In this document: piece after piece, positions 34,068-42,683 of the stretch | Layout: every line of letters begins with the position of its first letter | How positions within the stretch are numbered: the first letter of the stretch is position 1 | Assembly: GCF_018362775.1 (NCBI RefSeq) | Contig: NZ_JAGYXY010000001.1 | Coordinates: 511,126-575,125, forward strand | Source of the DNA: Alistipes montrealensis | GTDB lineage: Bacteria > Bacteroidota > Bacteroidia > Bacteroidales > Rikenellaceae | Length of the DNA stretch: 64,000 bases | Reading direction: 5' to 3' | The notes under the pieces: model-generated | What the model saw: only the letters and a program-made list of their open reading frames with translations | Database searches by the model: none | Told to the model about the DNA's origin: nothing | Made by a program: the position numbers and the translations under genes

Positions 34068-34709
34068 ATGGACATTCGCAAGATAGCGGGAATCGCGCCC
34101 GATGACCGGGCGGCCGTGGAAGAGGCGTTCGCCGGCATCGACTCCCAGCCGATCGCATGCTGCAACTGGCCCGCCGAATTTCCCTATGCACCGGAAGTAA
34201 GTTTCCGGATGTTCCATACGGGCGACTACCTGATGCTGCGCTTCGACGTTGCGGAACGCTACACCGCTGCGCTCGTCACGGAGGACAACGGCGAGGTTTG
34301 GACCGATTCGTGCGTGGAGTTCTTCATCGCCCCCGACGACGGGATGTACTACAACTTCGAAACCACCTGCATCGGACGCATGCTTCTCGGAGCGCACAAA
34401 TCGCGGACCGAAGCCGAACACGCCTCCCCCGAGGTACTGGCGAGCGTAAAGCGCTACACGACGCTGCCCGGCGAGCCTTTCGCCGAACGCGAAGGCGACA
34501 ACCGCTGGTCACTCACGCTGGCCATTCCCCCGCAGGCGCTTTTCCGCCACGGATTCACCGACTGGAGCGGCGCGGAGGCCCGCATAAACCTTTACAAATG
34601 CGGCGACAAGCTCTCGCACCCCCATTTCCTGTCGTGGCGGCCGATCCGGACCGGGAAACCCGATTTCCACCGTCCCGAGTTTTTCGAACGGGGCGTATTT
34701 GAAAAGTAA
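34068..34709 (+). CDS. CBM9-like carbohydrate-binding protein, no signal peptide
   Basis: The 213-residue protein starts 3 nt after the kinase stop, so the two are translated together. The blocks VTEDNGEVWTDSCVEFFIAP, YYNFETTCIGRMLLG and FSxxCGDKLSHPHFLSWRPI-like ending match the CBM9-like family of Bacteroidota. It has no secretion signal, unusual for a carbohydrate-binding module, and so should act in the cytoplasm beside the kinase. No catalytic residues are evident. Confidence 0.8.
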   Translation: MDIRKIAGIAPDDRAAVEEAFAGIDSQPIACCNWPAEFPYAPEVSFRMFHTGDYLMLRFDVAERYTAALVTEDNGEVWTDSCVEFFIAPDDGMYYNFETTCIGRMLLGAHKSRTEAEHASPEVLASVKRYTTLPGEPFAEREGDNRWSLTLAIPPQALFRHGFTDWSGAEARINLYKCGDKLSHPHFLSWRPIRTGKPDFHRPEFFERGVFEK

Positions 34710-34845
34710 AACGCATAGAACCGAGCCGGCGAATAATCCGGCCGCGATGCGCCCCTTCCGAGGAAGAAACACAGGGCCGGGCCGAAACCATGGAAACGAC
34801 CGGAAATGATGCTAAAACAGAGAAAAGATTAAATAATATCAAGCA

Positions 34846-36795
34846 ATGAACAACAAGTATTCACTCCCCAAAGACGGAGGCCTGATTTCGGAATCGGCTC
34901 CCCGTGACATCATCCACCGTTACGAGAAAATCCACACCAAAGTCTACGAAAACGAGTACGAAGGCGTGCAGTACGTTGCCGACAACATCGTCAAGGCAAT
35001 CCGCACCTACAACGAAATCCACTGCTCGAACGAAGTTTACGAGGAGTCGCAGCCCTTCGTGCTGGGCCTCACGACGGGGCGCACCCCGCTGGGACTCTAC
35101 CGCGAACTGGTAAAACGCCACAACGAAGGCCAGATCAGTTTCCAGAACGTCGCCGTTTACAGTCTCGACGAGTTCTACCCGATCAAATCGACCGAACAGC
35201 AGAGCCGCAACTACCGCATTCACGAGGAGTTCCTCAACCACATCGACATTCTGCCCGAGAACGTCCACATTCCCGACGGTACGATTCCTGAAGACCGGAT
35301 TTCGGAGTACTGCGCATCGTACGACCACGCTGTGCGGCACATCGACCTGATGATCATCGGCGTCGGCGAGGACGGCCAGATCGGCTTCAACGAACCTGGG
35401 TCGTACTCCCGTTCGCGCACACGGCTGGTGCAGTTGACCTACAACACCCGCAAAATCCAGTCGGGCGCCTTCTTCGGCCTGGAGAATACGCCCAAGATGG
35501 CGATCACGATGGGTATCGACACGATCATGCGCGCCAACCGCATCATCCTGATGGCCTGGGGCGAGGAGAAAGCCCGCATCGTCCAGCGGGTCGTCGAGGG
35601 CGAAATCACGGACCAGGTTCCGGCCTCCTACCTGCAGGCACACCCCAACATCGAGGTGGTTATCGACGATAACGCCGCACAACTCCTGACCCGCGAGCAG
35701 ACGCCGTGGATGGTAGGCCCCTGCGACTGGACGCCGAAGTTCGTCCGCAAAGCCGTGGTGTGGCTCTGCGGCGTAGTAAAGAAGCCCATCCTGAAGCTCA
35801 CCTATAAAGATTACATCGAAAACTCGCTGGGCGAACTGCTCGAGCAGGGCCGTGCCTACGACCAGATCAACATCGACGTGTTCAACGACCTCCAGCACAC
35901 GATCACGGGCTGGCCGGGCGGCAAACCCAATGCCGACGACTCGACGCGTCCCGTCTCCTCGTCACCCTTCCCCAAACGGGTGATCGTTTTCTCGCCGCAC
36001 CCCGACGACGACGTGATCTCGATGGGCGGTACGTTCATCCGCCTCGTGCAGCAGGGCCACGACGTGCATGTAGCCTACGAAACCTCGGGCAACGTAGCCG
36101 TACACGACGACGTGGTGCTGCAAAACATCGACACGGCCCGCGAACTGGGCTATGGCAACCACTACGCCGAGGTCGAGAAGATCATCGCCGGCAAGAAAAA
36201 GGGCGAACCCGAGCCGCGTCCGCTGCTCGACCTGAAGGGCGCCATCCGCCGCGCTGAGGCACGGGCCGCAGTCCGCTCGTTCGGCCTGAATCCCGACACC
36301 AACGCCCACTTCCTCAACCTGCCGTTCTACGAAACAGGCGGCATCAAGAAGGGCCTGCTCACGGAGAAGGACATCGAAATCATCGTCAAACTGCTGCGCG
36401 AAATCAAGCCTCACCAGATCTACGCCGCCGGCGACCTGGCCGATCCCCACGGCACGCACCGCACCGCCATGGAGGCCATCCTGGGCGCCCTCGAAGTCGT
36501 GAAAGACGACGAATGGCTCAAGGAGTGCCACCTGTGGCTCTACCGCGGCGCCTGGATGGAATGGGACCTCGGCATGGTGGACATGGCCGTGCCCCTGTCG
36601 CCCGACGAACTGATCATGAAGCGCCACGCCATCTACCGCCACCTCTCGCAGAAGGACATCATGCCGTTCCCGGGCAGCGACCCCCGCGAATTCTGGCAGC
36701 GGGCCGAGGAGCGTACGCAGAACACCGCAAAGCTTTACGACCAGCTCGGCATGGCCGAATACCAGGCTATCGAGGTTTTCGTGAAGATGTTCTAA
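34846..36795 (+). CDS. NagB-like domain (His to Gln) fused to PIG-L/LmbE deacetylase
   Basis: The 649-residue cytoplasmic protein has a glucosamine-6-phosphate-deaminase-like N-domain (about 30-290) and a PIG-L (LmbE) zinc deacetylase C-domain (about 375-610). The N-domain keeps SLDEF, Asp176 and Glu183 of the active site, but in GEDGQIGFNEP the catalytic ring-opening histidine (His143 in E. coli NagB) is Gln178. The PIG-L domain has the intact metal/catalytic motif HPDDD at 385-389 and DPHGTHR. It may therefore act mainly as an N-acetyl-sugar(-phosphate) deacetylase, with the NagB-like half binding the sugar phosphate. It precedes a complete nagB by 46 nt, and no nagA is present in the window, which fits a NagA-replacing role. 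This function is inferred. Confidence 0.85.
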   Translation: MNNKYSLPKDGGLISESAPRDIIHRYEKIHTKVYENEYEGVQYVADNIVKAIRTYNEIHCSNEVYEESQPFVLGLTTGRTPLGLYRELVKRHNEGQISFQNVAVYSLDEFYPIKSTEQQSRNYRIHEEFLNHIDILPENVHIPDGTIPEDRISEYCASYDHAVRHIDLMIIGVGEDGQIGFNEPGSYSRSRTRLVQLTYNTRKIQSGAFFGLENTPKMAITMGIDTIMRANRIILMAWGEEKARIVQRVVEGEITDQVPASYLQAHPNIEVVIDDNAAQLLTREQTPWMVGPCDWTPKFVRKAVVWLCGVVKKPILKLTYKDYIENSLGELLEQGRAYDQINIDVFNDLQHTITGWPGGKPNADDSTRPVSSSPFPKRVIVFSPHPDDDVISMGGTFIRLVQQGHDVHVAYETSGNVAVHDDVVLQNIDTARELGYGNHYAEVEKIIAGKKKGEPEPRPLLDLKGAIRRAEARAAVRSFGLNPDTNAHFLNLPFYETGGIKKGLLTEKDIEIIVKLLREIKPHQIYAAGDLADPHGTHRTAMEAILGALEVVKDDEWLKECHLWLYRGAWMEWDLGMVDMAVPLSPDELIMKRHAIYRHLSQKDIMPFPGSDPREFWQRAEERTQNTAKLYDQLGMAEYQAIEVFVKMF

Positions 36796-36841
36796 GCCTC
36801 TTCGCAAAAACGAATGAACATATAACCAAAACAATTACCCC

Positions 36842-37642
36842 ATGCGCTTAATTATCGAAAATACCCCGCAGCAGGTGGCCCAGTGGGCAGCCAACTACAT
36901 CATCGCCCAGATCAAGAACAAGGAGCAGTATACCTCCTCCCCCTTCGTGCTGGGACTCCCGACGGGTTCGACCCCACTGGAAACCTACAAGGAACTGATC
37001 CGCCGCCATAAGACAGGCGAAGTGTCGTTCAAAAATGTCATCACGTTCAACATGGACGAGTATGTGGGCCTTCCCGAGGAGCACCCCGAGAGCTACCACT
37101 CGTTCATGTGGAACAACTTCTTCAAGCATATCGACATCAAGCCCGAGAACGTCAACATCCTCGACGGCAATGCCGAGGACCTGGTGAAGGAGTGTGCCGA
37201 CTACGAGGCCCGCATCGTCGAGGCCGGAGGCATCGACCTCTTCATGGGCGGCGTAGGCGAAGACGGCCATATCGCGTTCAACGAACCGTTCTCGTCGCTC
37301 AACTCCCGCACACGCCTCAAGACCCTGACGCAGGACACCATCCAGGTCAACGCCCGTTTCTTCGGCGGCGACATCAACCTCGTGCCGAAAACCGCCCTGA
37401 CGGTAGGCGTGGGCACGGTGCTGTCGGCCAAGAAGGTGCTGATTCTCGCCACAGGCCACAAGAAAGCCCGCGCAGTGCGCCACGGCGTCGAAGGTTCCTA
37501 CAACCACCAGTGGACCATTTCGGCCCTGCAGGTGCATCCCAACGGAATCCTCGTGTGCGACGACCCGGCTGCCGAGGAGTTGCGCGTAGCCACCTACCGC
37601 TACTTCAAGGACATCGAACGGGAGAACCTGATCTCGAAATAA
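36842..37642 (+). CDS. nagB: Glucosamine-6-phosphate deaminase
   Basis: The 266-residue enzyme converts glucosamine-6-phosphate to fructose-6-phosphate and ammonia. All active-site residues line up with E. coli numbering: Asp72 (FNMDEYVGL), Asp141, His143 and Glu148 ([11 protein letters not shown]). Length equals the family norm. It follows the NagB-like/PIG-L fusion closely and ends at a strong terminator, making the last step of the amino-sugar branch of this locus. Confidence 0.97.
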   Translation: MRLIIENTPQQVAQWAANYIIAQIKNKEQYTSSPFVLGLPTGSTPLETYKELIRRHKTGEVSFKNVITFNMDEYVGLPEEHPESYHSFMWNNFFKHIDIKPENVNILDGNAEDLVKECADYEARIVEAGGIDLFMGGVGEDGHIAFNEPFSSLNSRTRLKTLTQDTIQVNARFFGGDINLVPKTALTVGVGTVLSAKKVLILATGHKKARAVRHGVEGSYNHQWTISALQVHPNGILVCDDPAAEELRVATYRYFKDIERENLISK

Positions 37643-37662
37643 GCGCATTTTCGAATACGACG

Positions 37663-37697
37663 AATCCCGCAGGGCAAAAACCCTGCGGGATTTTTTT
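37663..37697 (+). terminator. Terminator after nagB
   Basis: AATCCCGCAGGG pairs perfectly with CCCTGCGGGATT around CAAAAA and runs into seven T. Confidence 0.9.
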
Positions 37698-37750
37698 CGA
37701 TGCCCCGAACCGGAAAACGGAACATCCGGCTGCATTTCAGGGCCTGATAA

Positions 37751-37781
37751 TTTGTTAATTGCGGGAAAAATTTTATCTTTG
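37751..37781 (+). promoter_or_regulatory. Promoter of the LacI-type regulator
   Basis: TTTG (37751-37754), a 19-nt spacer and TATCTTTG (37774-37781) lie 27 nt before the GTG start of the regulator. Confidence 0.72.
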
Positions 37782-37807
37782 TAAAGCATTGCTTATATGG
37801 TGAAATC

Positions 37808-38833
37808 GTGGGAGTATCGCTCAAAGACATAGCCTGCAAGCTCAATCTCTCGAAGACGACCGTCTCGTGGGTCCTCTCGGGTCAGGGTGCAAAGAAAGGA
37901 ATCAGCGCGGAGACCCAGAACCGCGTATTCGCCTGCGCCCGCGAACTCGCCTACGAACCCAACCTGCTGGCCCGGAGCCTCAACACGGGCGCCTCGAAAA
38001 CCATCGGGCTGATCCTGCCCTCGATCTCGGACACCTTCTTCGCGCACATCGCCGACCGGATCGAATCGGAGGCCGAAAAGGAGGGCTATTCGCTGATGAT
38101 CGCGGGCTCAGGCTCCGAAGCCGAACGCGAAAACGCCCTGATACGCCTTTTCCGTTCGAAACAGGTCGATGGCATTATCATCGCCCCGGCAGACGCTTCG
38201 GGAGGCGAAATCGACAATCTCGTGGCGAGCAATTTCCCCGTGGTGCTGTTCGACCGCTGCCTTGCTAAAACAGAGGCCAGTTGCGTCGTTATCGACAACG
38301 AACTGAGCAGCTACGCGTTGGTCAGCCACCTGACCGCCCGGGGATTCCGCCGGATCGCCATCATCACGACCGTTCCTCACCTCCCGACCATGCAACTACG
38401 GCGCGAAGGCTACCTCCGGGCACTGGCGGAAGCAGGCCTTCCGGCCGATCCCCGCCTCTACGGGGAAGTCGCCTATGCCGGTTACCGGGAAAACACCCGC
38501 GACACGCTCGACCGCATCCTCCGCGCAGCGCCCGATACGGACGGCTTTTTCTTCACCACGCACATTCTCGCCACCGAAGCCCTGCGCTATTTCCACGACC
38601 GCAGCCTCAGCATCGACGACGGCAGCCGGGGACTCGCCTGCATGCACGCGGACCCGCTCTTCCGCCTGGCGGCTCCGCGAATGAACGTCGCCCGCTTCCC
38701 GGTCGAGGAGATCAGCGCGAACGCCGTGCGCCTGCTGCTGCGGCAAATCCGCGAAAGCCAATCGCCCGGCTCCGCCCGCCCGGCTCCCGAATCGGTGGTG
38801 CTGCCCTGCCGCATGGAATTCCGGGACGAATAG
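37808..38833 (+). CDS. LacI-family transcriptional regulator
   Basis: The 341-residue protein begins with a GTG codon and the LacI helix-turn-helix VSLKDIACKLNLSKTTVSWVLSG. A hinge (LARSLNTGASKTIGLILPSI) leads into a periplasmic-binding-protein-like effector domain (QVDGIIIAPADASGG, VVLFDRCL, RGFRRIAIIT). It sits directly after the amino-sugar genes and is the only dedicated regulator within the GAG region; no hybrid two-component system or ECF pair is present. The likely effector is a GAG-derived amino sugar or its phosphate. Whether it binds the TTTGG-N4-CCAAA sites at 23.7-23.8 kb is a testable guess. Confidence 0.93.
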   Translation: MGVSLKDIACKLNLSKTTVSWVLSGQGAKKGISAETQNRVFACARELAYEPNLLARSLNTGASKTIGLILPSISDTFFAHIADRIESEAEKEGYSLMIAGSGSEAERENALIRLFRSKQVDGIIIAPADASGGEIDNLVASNFPVVLFDRCLAKTEASCVVIDNELSSYALVSHLTARGFRRIAIITTVPHLPTMQLRREGYLRALAEAGLPADPRLYGEVAYAGYRENTRDTLDRILRAAPDTDGFFFTTHILATEALRYFHDRSLSIDDGSRGLACMHADPLFRLAAPRMNVARFPVEEISANAVRLLLRQIRESQSPGSARPAPESVVLPCRMEFRDE

Positions 38834-38914
38834 GCCGAATACGAAGAACCCGCAAGACTTGTCTGTCCTGCGGGTTCTCACCGGAAACCAATCTCTAAAT
38901 AATCCGGTTCCCAA

Positions 38915-40000
38915 TTATTCCTTAGCGGCCAATATGATCCTGTCGACAGCAAAATAGGCCGGAGCAAGTAATCCGAACTCATTTACCTCGTTCGAATCAG
39001 GCGAGAAGGTCAGGCAGTCCACTTCACCCAAAGCCGAAAGATCGACCATTTTCCAGTCCGACACTTTTTTCGCACCCTCGATCAGCGTACACTCCACACG
39101 ACCGGTCTCATCCCCATTGAGCGAACCGGTAATTTTCACCTTATAATAATAGGAGGCGGCATCCACCTGCATCGGTTCGTAAGGGTACGTAATCGCAGTG
39201 TTGGCCATATAGAGGTAGCGCACCTGACGCGGCTCCACAAATTCGATCGTCGGAATTGCATAGCTTTCCGTATAACCGTCGAAAAAACCGATCATGCAGT
39301 TCGAAGAACCCTTTGCACCCTTATCTGCCCATACCATGAACTGATTCGCGTAATCAACGCTGGTTGCGGTTTTCCCATAATTGGCGGTGACCACGAAACC
39401 AGCCCAGTAATCCCCGTAACCGGTGTCAGCCGAAAAATGGGTCCCGAACCAGACATTCTGGTCCGAAGTCGAGCAAAGATACCCGTTATAAACGCCGCCT
39501 TCAGCCAATTCGTCGTAATAACCGCCCTTCGCCCAGAAAACATGATGGTGGTTACCTGCCGCAGAACCGCCGCTAACGGTAACATCACCGAGCTGCACGG
39601 GTTCGCCGTCGATAGCGAGCATGCCCTCTTCGGACTCAAACGAGATCACATCGTCAGTCTCGGGAGCGGGGCCGGGTTCAGGTTCGGTTACATGCACAGT
39701 GCAGGTTGCCGACACCGAACCGTATGTCGCCGAGATTTTGGCGGTTCCGGCAGCCACCGCCGTTACAAGGCCTGCCTCCGAAACCGACGCGACCGTCTTG
39801 TCGTCCGAGGCCCAGACCACTTTGTCGTCCGTATCGGCCGGCGTCGGCGTAGCGGAGAGTTGCAGGGTTTCGCCGACGACGAGGTCCTTTTCCGTGCAGT
39901 CCAGTACGACCGCAGTCGCCGGAACCCACGTCTTGTTGTCATCATCCGAACAGGCGGCCAAAGTAAAGGTCGCCAATGCCAAAAGCAAGAGTTTTTTCAT
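38915..40000 (-). CDS. Big2-DUF4465 surface lipoprotein under B12 riboswitch control
   Basis: The 361-residue lipoprotein (lipid Cys17, TLAACSDDDN) has one bacterial Ig-like Big2 domain (about 28-105, LVVGETLQLSATPTP, KVVWASDDKTVASVSEAGLV). A DUF4465-like globular domain follows (about 120-361: ISFESEEGMLAID, GYGDYWAGFVVTANYG, VDYANQFMVW, RYLYMANTAITYPYEPMQ, DCLTFSPDSNEVNEFGL). DUF4465 proteins are common accessory genes of Bacteroidota cobamide-uptake loci, and B12-binding accessory lipoproteins such as BtuH are known there. A cobalamin riboswitch lies upstream, so it is probably a surface cobamide-binding protein. No btuB or other uptake gene is next to it. Confidence 0.82.
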   Translation of the reverse strand: MKKLLLLALATFTLAACSDDDNKTWVPATAVVLDCTEKDLVVGETLQLSATPTPADTDDKVVWASDDKTVASVSEAGLVTAVAAGTAKISATYGSVSATCTVHVTEPEPGPAPETDDVISFESEEGMLAIDGEPVQLGDVTVSGGSAAGNHHHVFWAKGGYYDELAEGGVYNGYLCSTSDQNVWFGTHFSADTGYGDYWAGFVVTANYGKTATSVDYANQFMVWADKGAKGSSNCMIGFFDGYTESYAIPTIEFVEPRQVRYLYMANTAITYPYEPMQVDAASYYYKVKITGSLNGDETGRVECTLIEGAKKVSDWKMVDLSALGEVDCLTFSPDSNEVNEFGLLAPAYFAVDRIILAAKE

Positions 40001-40145
40001 CTTTCGTTTAATTTTAAGTATGTTCGTAAAAAATAAAAATCCGGTTCCGGAACCTCCCGGAATCGAACCTTTTTCACGCCCATACCCGCATTTCGATAAT
40101 GAAATACAGAGACTTATGACGGTCCGTTCTCCGCAGACACATCCG

Positions 40146-40171
40146 AAAAAAAGATTCTTCCCCTCGGGAAG
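40146..40171 (-). terminator. Terminator of the cobalamin riboswitch (expression platform)
   Basis: On the minus strand CTTCCC/GGGAAG (40157-40171) with a 3-nt loop is followed by AATC and seven T (40146-40152). It directly follows the aptamer, so B12 binding may stop transcription. Confidence 0.7.
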
Positions 40172-40350
40172 TCACAAGGCAGGTCTTCTGGCTCGTTCCT
40201 GCCGCAACGCCTTCCCGGTTCTGGAACCAGTGGCTTAAAGCGTGTTGCGGCAACTCTCGGAACTTACAGCAGCGGGAACTGCTGCCGATTTTCACGGCAT
40301 TCCCTTTTAATCACACGGGGCCTTGCCCGGCCCTTTGTGAACCATTGCGG
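40172..40350 (-). ncRNA. Cobalamin riboswitch
   Basis: Read on the minus strand the region shows the conserved B12-element boxes in order. They are AAAGGGAATGCCGTGAAAATC (near 40308-40288), CAGTTCCCGCTGCTGTAA (near 40281-40264), AAGCCACTGG (near 40236-40227), GGGAAGGCG (near 40216-40208) and the diagnostic GCCAGAAGACCTGCC (40192-40178). It controls the lipoprotein gene that begins at 40000. A likely -7 element, TAAATTTG, is at 40353-40360. Confidence 0.93.
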
Positions 40351-40373
40351 TGCAAATTTAGGAAATTAATTTA

Positions 40374-40381
40374 TATCTTTG
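40374..40381 (+). promoter_or_regulatory. -7 element of the fabD promoter
   Basis: TATCTTTG lies 29 nt before the fabD ATG. No TTG is found at the usual 19-21 nt upstream, so the -33 part is weak. It is back to back with the riboswitch promoter on the other strand. Confidence 0.55.
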
Positions 40382-40410
40382 CCCCCGCAAACATATAATT
40401 CGTGAAAATT

Positions 40411-41292
40411 ATGAAGCACGCATACGTATTCCCGGGCCAGGGAGCCCAGGCTGTCGGAATGGGTAAAGACCTCTACGACAACGTTCCCGCAGCAAAGGAA
40501 CTCTTTGAGAAAGCCAATGAAATCCTCGGCTTCCGTATCACCGACATCATGTTCGCCGGTACGGACGAGCAGCTCAAGCAGACCAAAGTCACCCAGCCTG
40601 CCGTATTCCTCCACTCGGTCATCATGGCCAAGGCGCTGGGCGTAAAGCCCGACGCAGCAGCCGGACACTCGCTCGGCGAATTCTCGGCGCTCGTCGTTGC
40701 CGGAGCCCTTTCGTTCGAGGACGGCCTGAAGCTCGTTTCAAAGCGTGCAATGGCCATGCAGGCAGCTTGCGAGGCCCGGCCGGGCACGATGGCCGCTATT
40801 CTCGGCCTGGAGGACAGCGTGGTCGAGGAGATTTGCGCATCGACCGACGGAGTCGTCGTAGCCGCCAACTACAACTGCCCGGGCCAGTTGGTCATTTCGG
40901 GAGCCGTAGAGGCCGTAGAGGCTGCCTGCGAGAAGGCCAAGGCCGCCGGAGCACGCCGCGCGCTGCGCCTGCCCGTAGGCGGGGCATTCCACTCGCCGCT
41001 GATGGAGCCCGCCAAGCAGGAACTTGAAAAAGCGATTGCCGAGGCGCCGTTCCAGACCCCCGTATGCCCGATTTACCAGAACGTAGACGCCAAACCGTAT
41101 ACCGATCCCGTCGCCATCAAAGCGAACCTGATCGCCCAGTTGACGGCCCCCGTGCGCTGGACCTACATCGTGAAGAACATGCTGGCCGACGGTGTTACGG
41201 AATTCACCGAACTCGGTCCGGGTAATGTGCTCCAGGGCCTCATTCGTAAGGTAGACGCCAACGCAGTTGTGGAATCGAAATCGACTTTATAA
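40411..41292 (+). CDS. fabD: Malonyl-CoA:ACP transacylase
   Basis: The 293-residue cytoplasmic enzyme loads malonate onto acyl carrier protein for fatty acid synthesis. It has the N-terminal YVFPGQGAQAVGMGKDLY, the nucleophile block AGHSLGEFSALVVAGAL (Ser about 89), the histidine in GGAFHSPLM and the C-terminal ELGPGNVLQGL. The ATG at 40411 is preferred over a GTG nine bases earlier because it matches the family N-terminus. It stands alone with its own promoter and terminator. Confidence 0.97.
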   Translation: MKHAYVFPGQGAQAVGMGKDLYDNVPAAKELFEKANEILGFRITDIMFAGTDEQLKQTKVTQPAVFLHSVIMAKALGVKPDAAAGHSLGEFSALVVAGALSFEDGLKLVSKRAMAMQAACEARPGTMAAILGLEDSVVEEICASTDGVVVAANYNCPGQLVISGAVEAVEAACEKAKAAGARRALRLPVGGAFHSPLMEPAKQELEKAIAEAPFQTPVCPIYQNVDAKPYTDPVAIKANLIAQLTAPVRWTYIVKNMLADGVTEFTELGPGNVLQGLIRKVDANAVVESKSTL

Positions 41293-41311
41293 AACAAAAA
41301 GTCGCGCTTAA

Positions 41312-41346
41312 AAAATAACGTCCTGAAAATCAGGGCGTTATTTTTT
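41312..41346 (+). terminator. Terminator of fabD
   Basis: AAATAACGTCCTG pairs with CAGGGCGTTATTT (one G-U pair) around a short A-rich loop and is followed by T. Confidence 0.8.
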
Positions 41347-41393
41347 ATTATCTCATTTTAAAACAAAATTTATTAAATTTTATTAATAACTTG

Positions 41394-41424
41394 TTGCATT
41401 TATTAAATATACTTATTATATTTG
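41394..41424 (+). promoter_or_regulatory. Promoter of the ROK repressor gene
   Basis: TTG (41394-41396), a 20-nt spacer and TATATTTG (41417-41424) are 29 nt upstream of the ATG at 41454. Confidence 0.7.
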
Positions 41425-41453
41425 CAGAGTTAGTTAAAAATGAGACTGGAAGG

Positions 41454-42683
41454 ATGACATCACTGACCGAGTTTTTCAACAAGCACGAAGACGATGCCCT
41501 GAAGGGCATTACGCACAAGAACAGCATTATCAAGCGCAACATTATTGCGCACATGGCCGTCAACGGCGAATGCACGCTCTCGGAGCTGACGAAGGAGCTT
41601 CACATCAGCGTTCCGACGATCACCAAGCTGGTCCAGGAACTGGTCGACGAGAACATCGTCACCGACCTGGGCAAGGTGGAGACCCCGGGCGGACGACGCC
41701 CCAACATCTTCGGCCTGGCCAACTCGGCCATCTATTTTGCCGGAGTGAACGTCGGCCGTGACAACATGCGGTTCATGATCACCGACCTGCAAAACAACAT
41801 CATCAAGGAGGAGAACGATTTTACGTTCGAACTCCTGGACCGTCCGCAGTGCTTCGAGCGCATCTGCTCGGGAATCGAGAATTTCATCGGCACGTGCGGT
41901 ATCGACCGCGGCAAGATTCTCGGACTGGGCGTCTGCATGTCGGGCCGTGTGAATCCCGAAACGGGGCGAAGCTATAAATATTTCACATCGAGCGAGCAAT
42001 CGCTGCGCGACGTGCTCGAAGAGCGTGTCGGCATCCGCGTACTGCTCGAAAACGACACCCGGGCACGCTGCTACGCCGAGTACACCTGCGGCAAATCCAA
42101 AGACGAGAGCAACGTGCTCTACCTCCACATGGGCCGCGGCGTCGCCATCGGCATCGTAGTCGACGGACAGCTCTACTACGGCAAGAGCGGCTTCGCGGGC
42201 GAGTTCGGCCACATCCCCTTCTTCGACAACGAAATCATCTGCTCGTGCGGCAAGAAAGGCTGTCTCGAAACCGAGGTTTCGGGTATCGCCATCGAGGACA
42301 AGATGTGCCACCTGATTCAGAAAGGCGTGAACACCATCCTCAAAGAGAAATACGACCAGCAGAAAACCATCCACATCGACGACATCATCGCAGCGGCCAA
42401 GAACGACGACAACCTTTCGATCGAACTGATCGAGGAGGCCGGTGAGAAGGTCGGCAAAGCGGTGGCGTTCCTGATCAACACGTTCAATCCCGAGACCGTT
42501 ATCGTGGGCGGTAACCTCGCGGCGGCGGGCGACTACATCATGCTGCCCCTCAAGTCGGCCACCAACAAGTATTCGCTCAACCTGGTGTACAAGGACACCA
42601 AGTTCCGCGTATCGAAGATGACCGAAAACGCCAACGCCTGGGGCGTAGCGATGCTTATCCGCAACAAGATCATCGGACTGTAA
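41454..42683 (+). CDS. ROK-family transcriptional repressor (NagC/XylR/Mlc type)
   Basis: The 409-residue protein combines an N-terminal winged helix (about 20-85: IKRNIIAHMAVNGECTLSEL, HISVPTITKLVQELVDENIV) with a ROK domain. The ROK zinc motif CSCGKKGCLE is intact, as are GVCMSGRVNPETG and HMGRGVAIGIVVDG. The ATG at 41454, preceded by GGAAGG, gives the full DNA-binding domain; upstream codons run into the promoter. Such proteins sense sugars or sugar phosphates. It overlaps the next gene by one base and lies near galK, but its target genes are not evident. Confidence 0.9.
   Translation: MTSLTEFFNKHEDDALKGITHKNSIIKRNIIAHMAVNGECTLSELTKELHISVPTITKLVQELVDENIVTDLGKVETPGGRRPNIFGLANSAIYFAGVNVGRDNMRFMITDLQNNIIKEENDFTFELLDRPQCFERICSGIENFIGTCGIDRGKILGLGVCMSGRVNPETGRSYKYFTSSEQSLRDVLEERVGIRVLLENDTRARCYAEYTCGKSKDESNVLYLHMGRGVAIGIVVDGQLYYGKSGFAGEFGHIPFFDNEIICSCGKKGCLETEVSGIAIEDKMCHLIQKGVNTILKEKYDQQKTIHIDDIIAAAKNDDNLSIELIEEAGEKVGKAVAFLINTFNPETVIVGGNLAAAGDYIMLPLKSATNKYSLNLVYKDTKFRVSKMTENANAWGVAMLIRNKIIGL

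Noticed and set aside
38845..38878. AGAACCCGCA/TGCGGGTTCT inverted repeat as a strong bidirectional terminator
   Set aside because: It sits between convergent genes and could act as one, but neither side has a T-tract, so I did not list it as a terminator.
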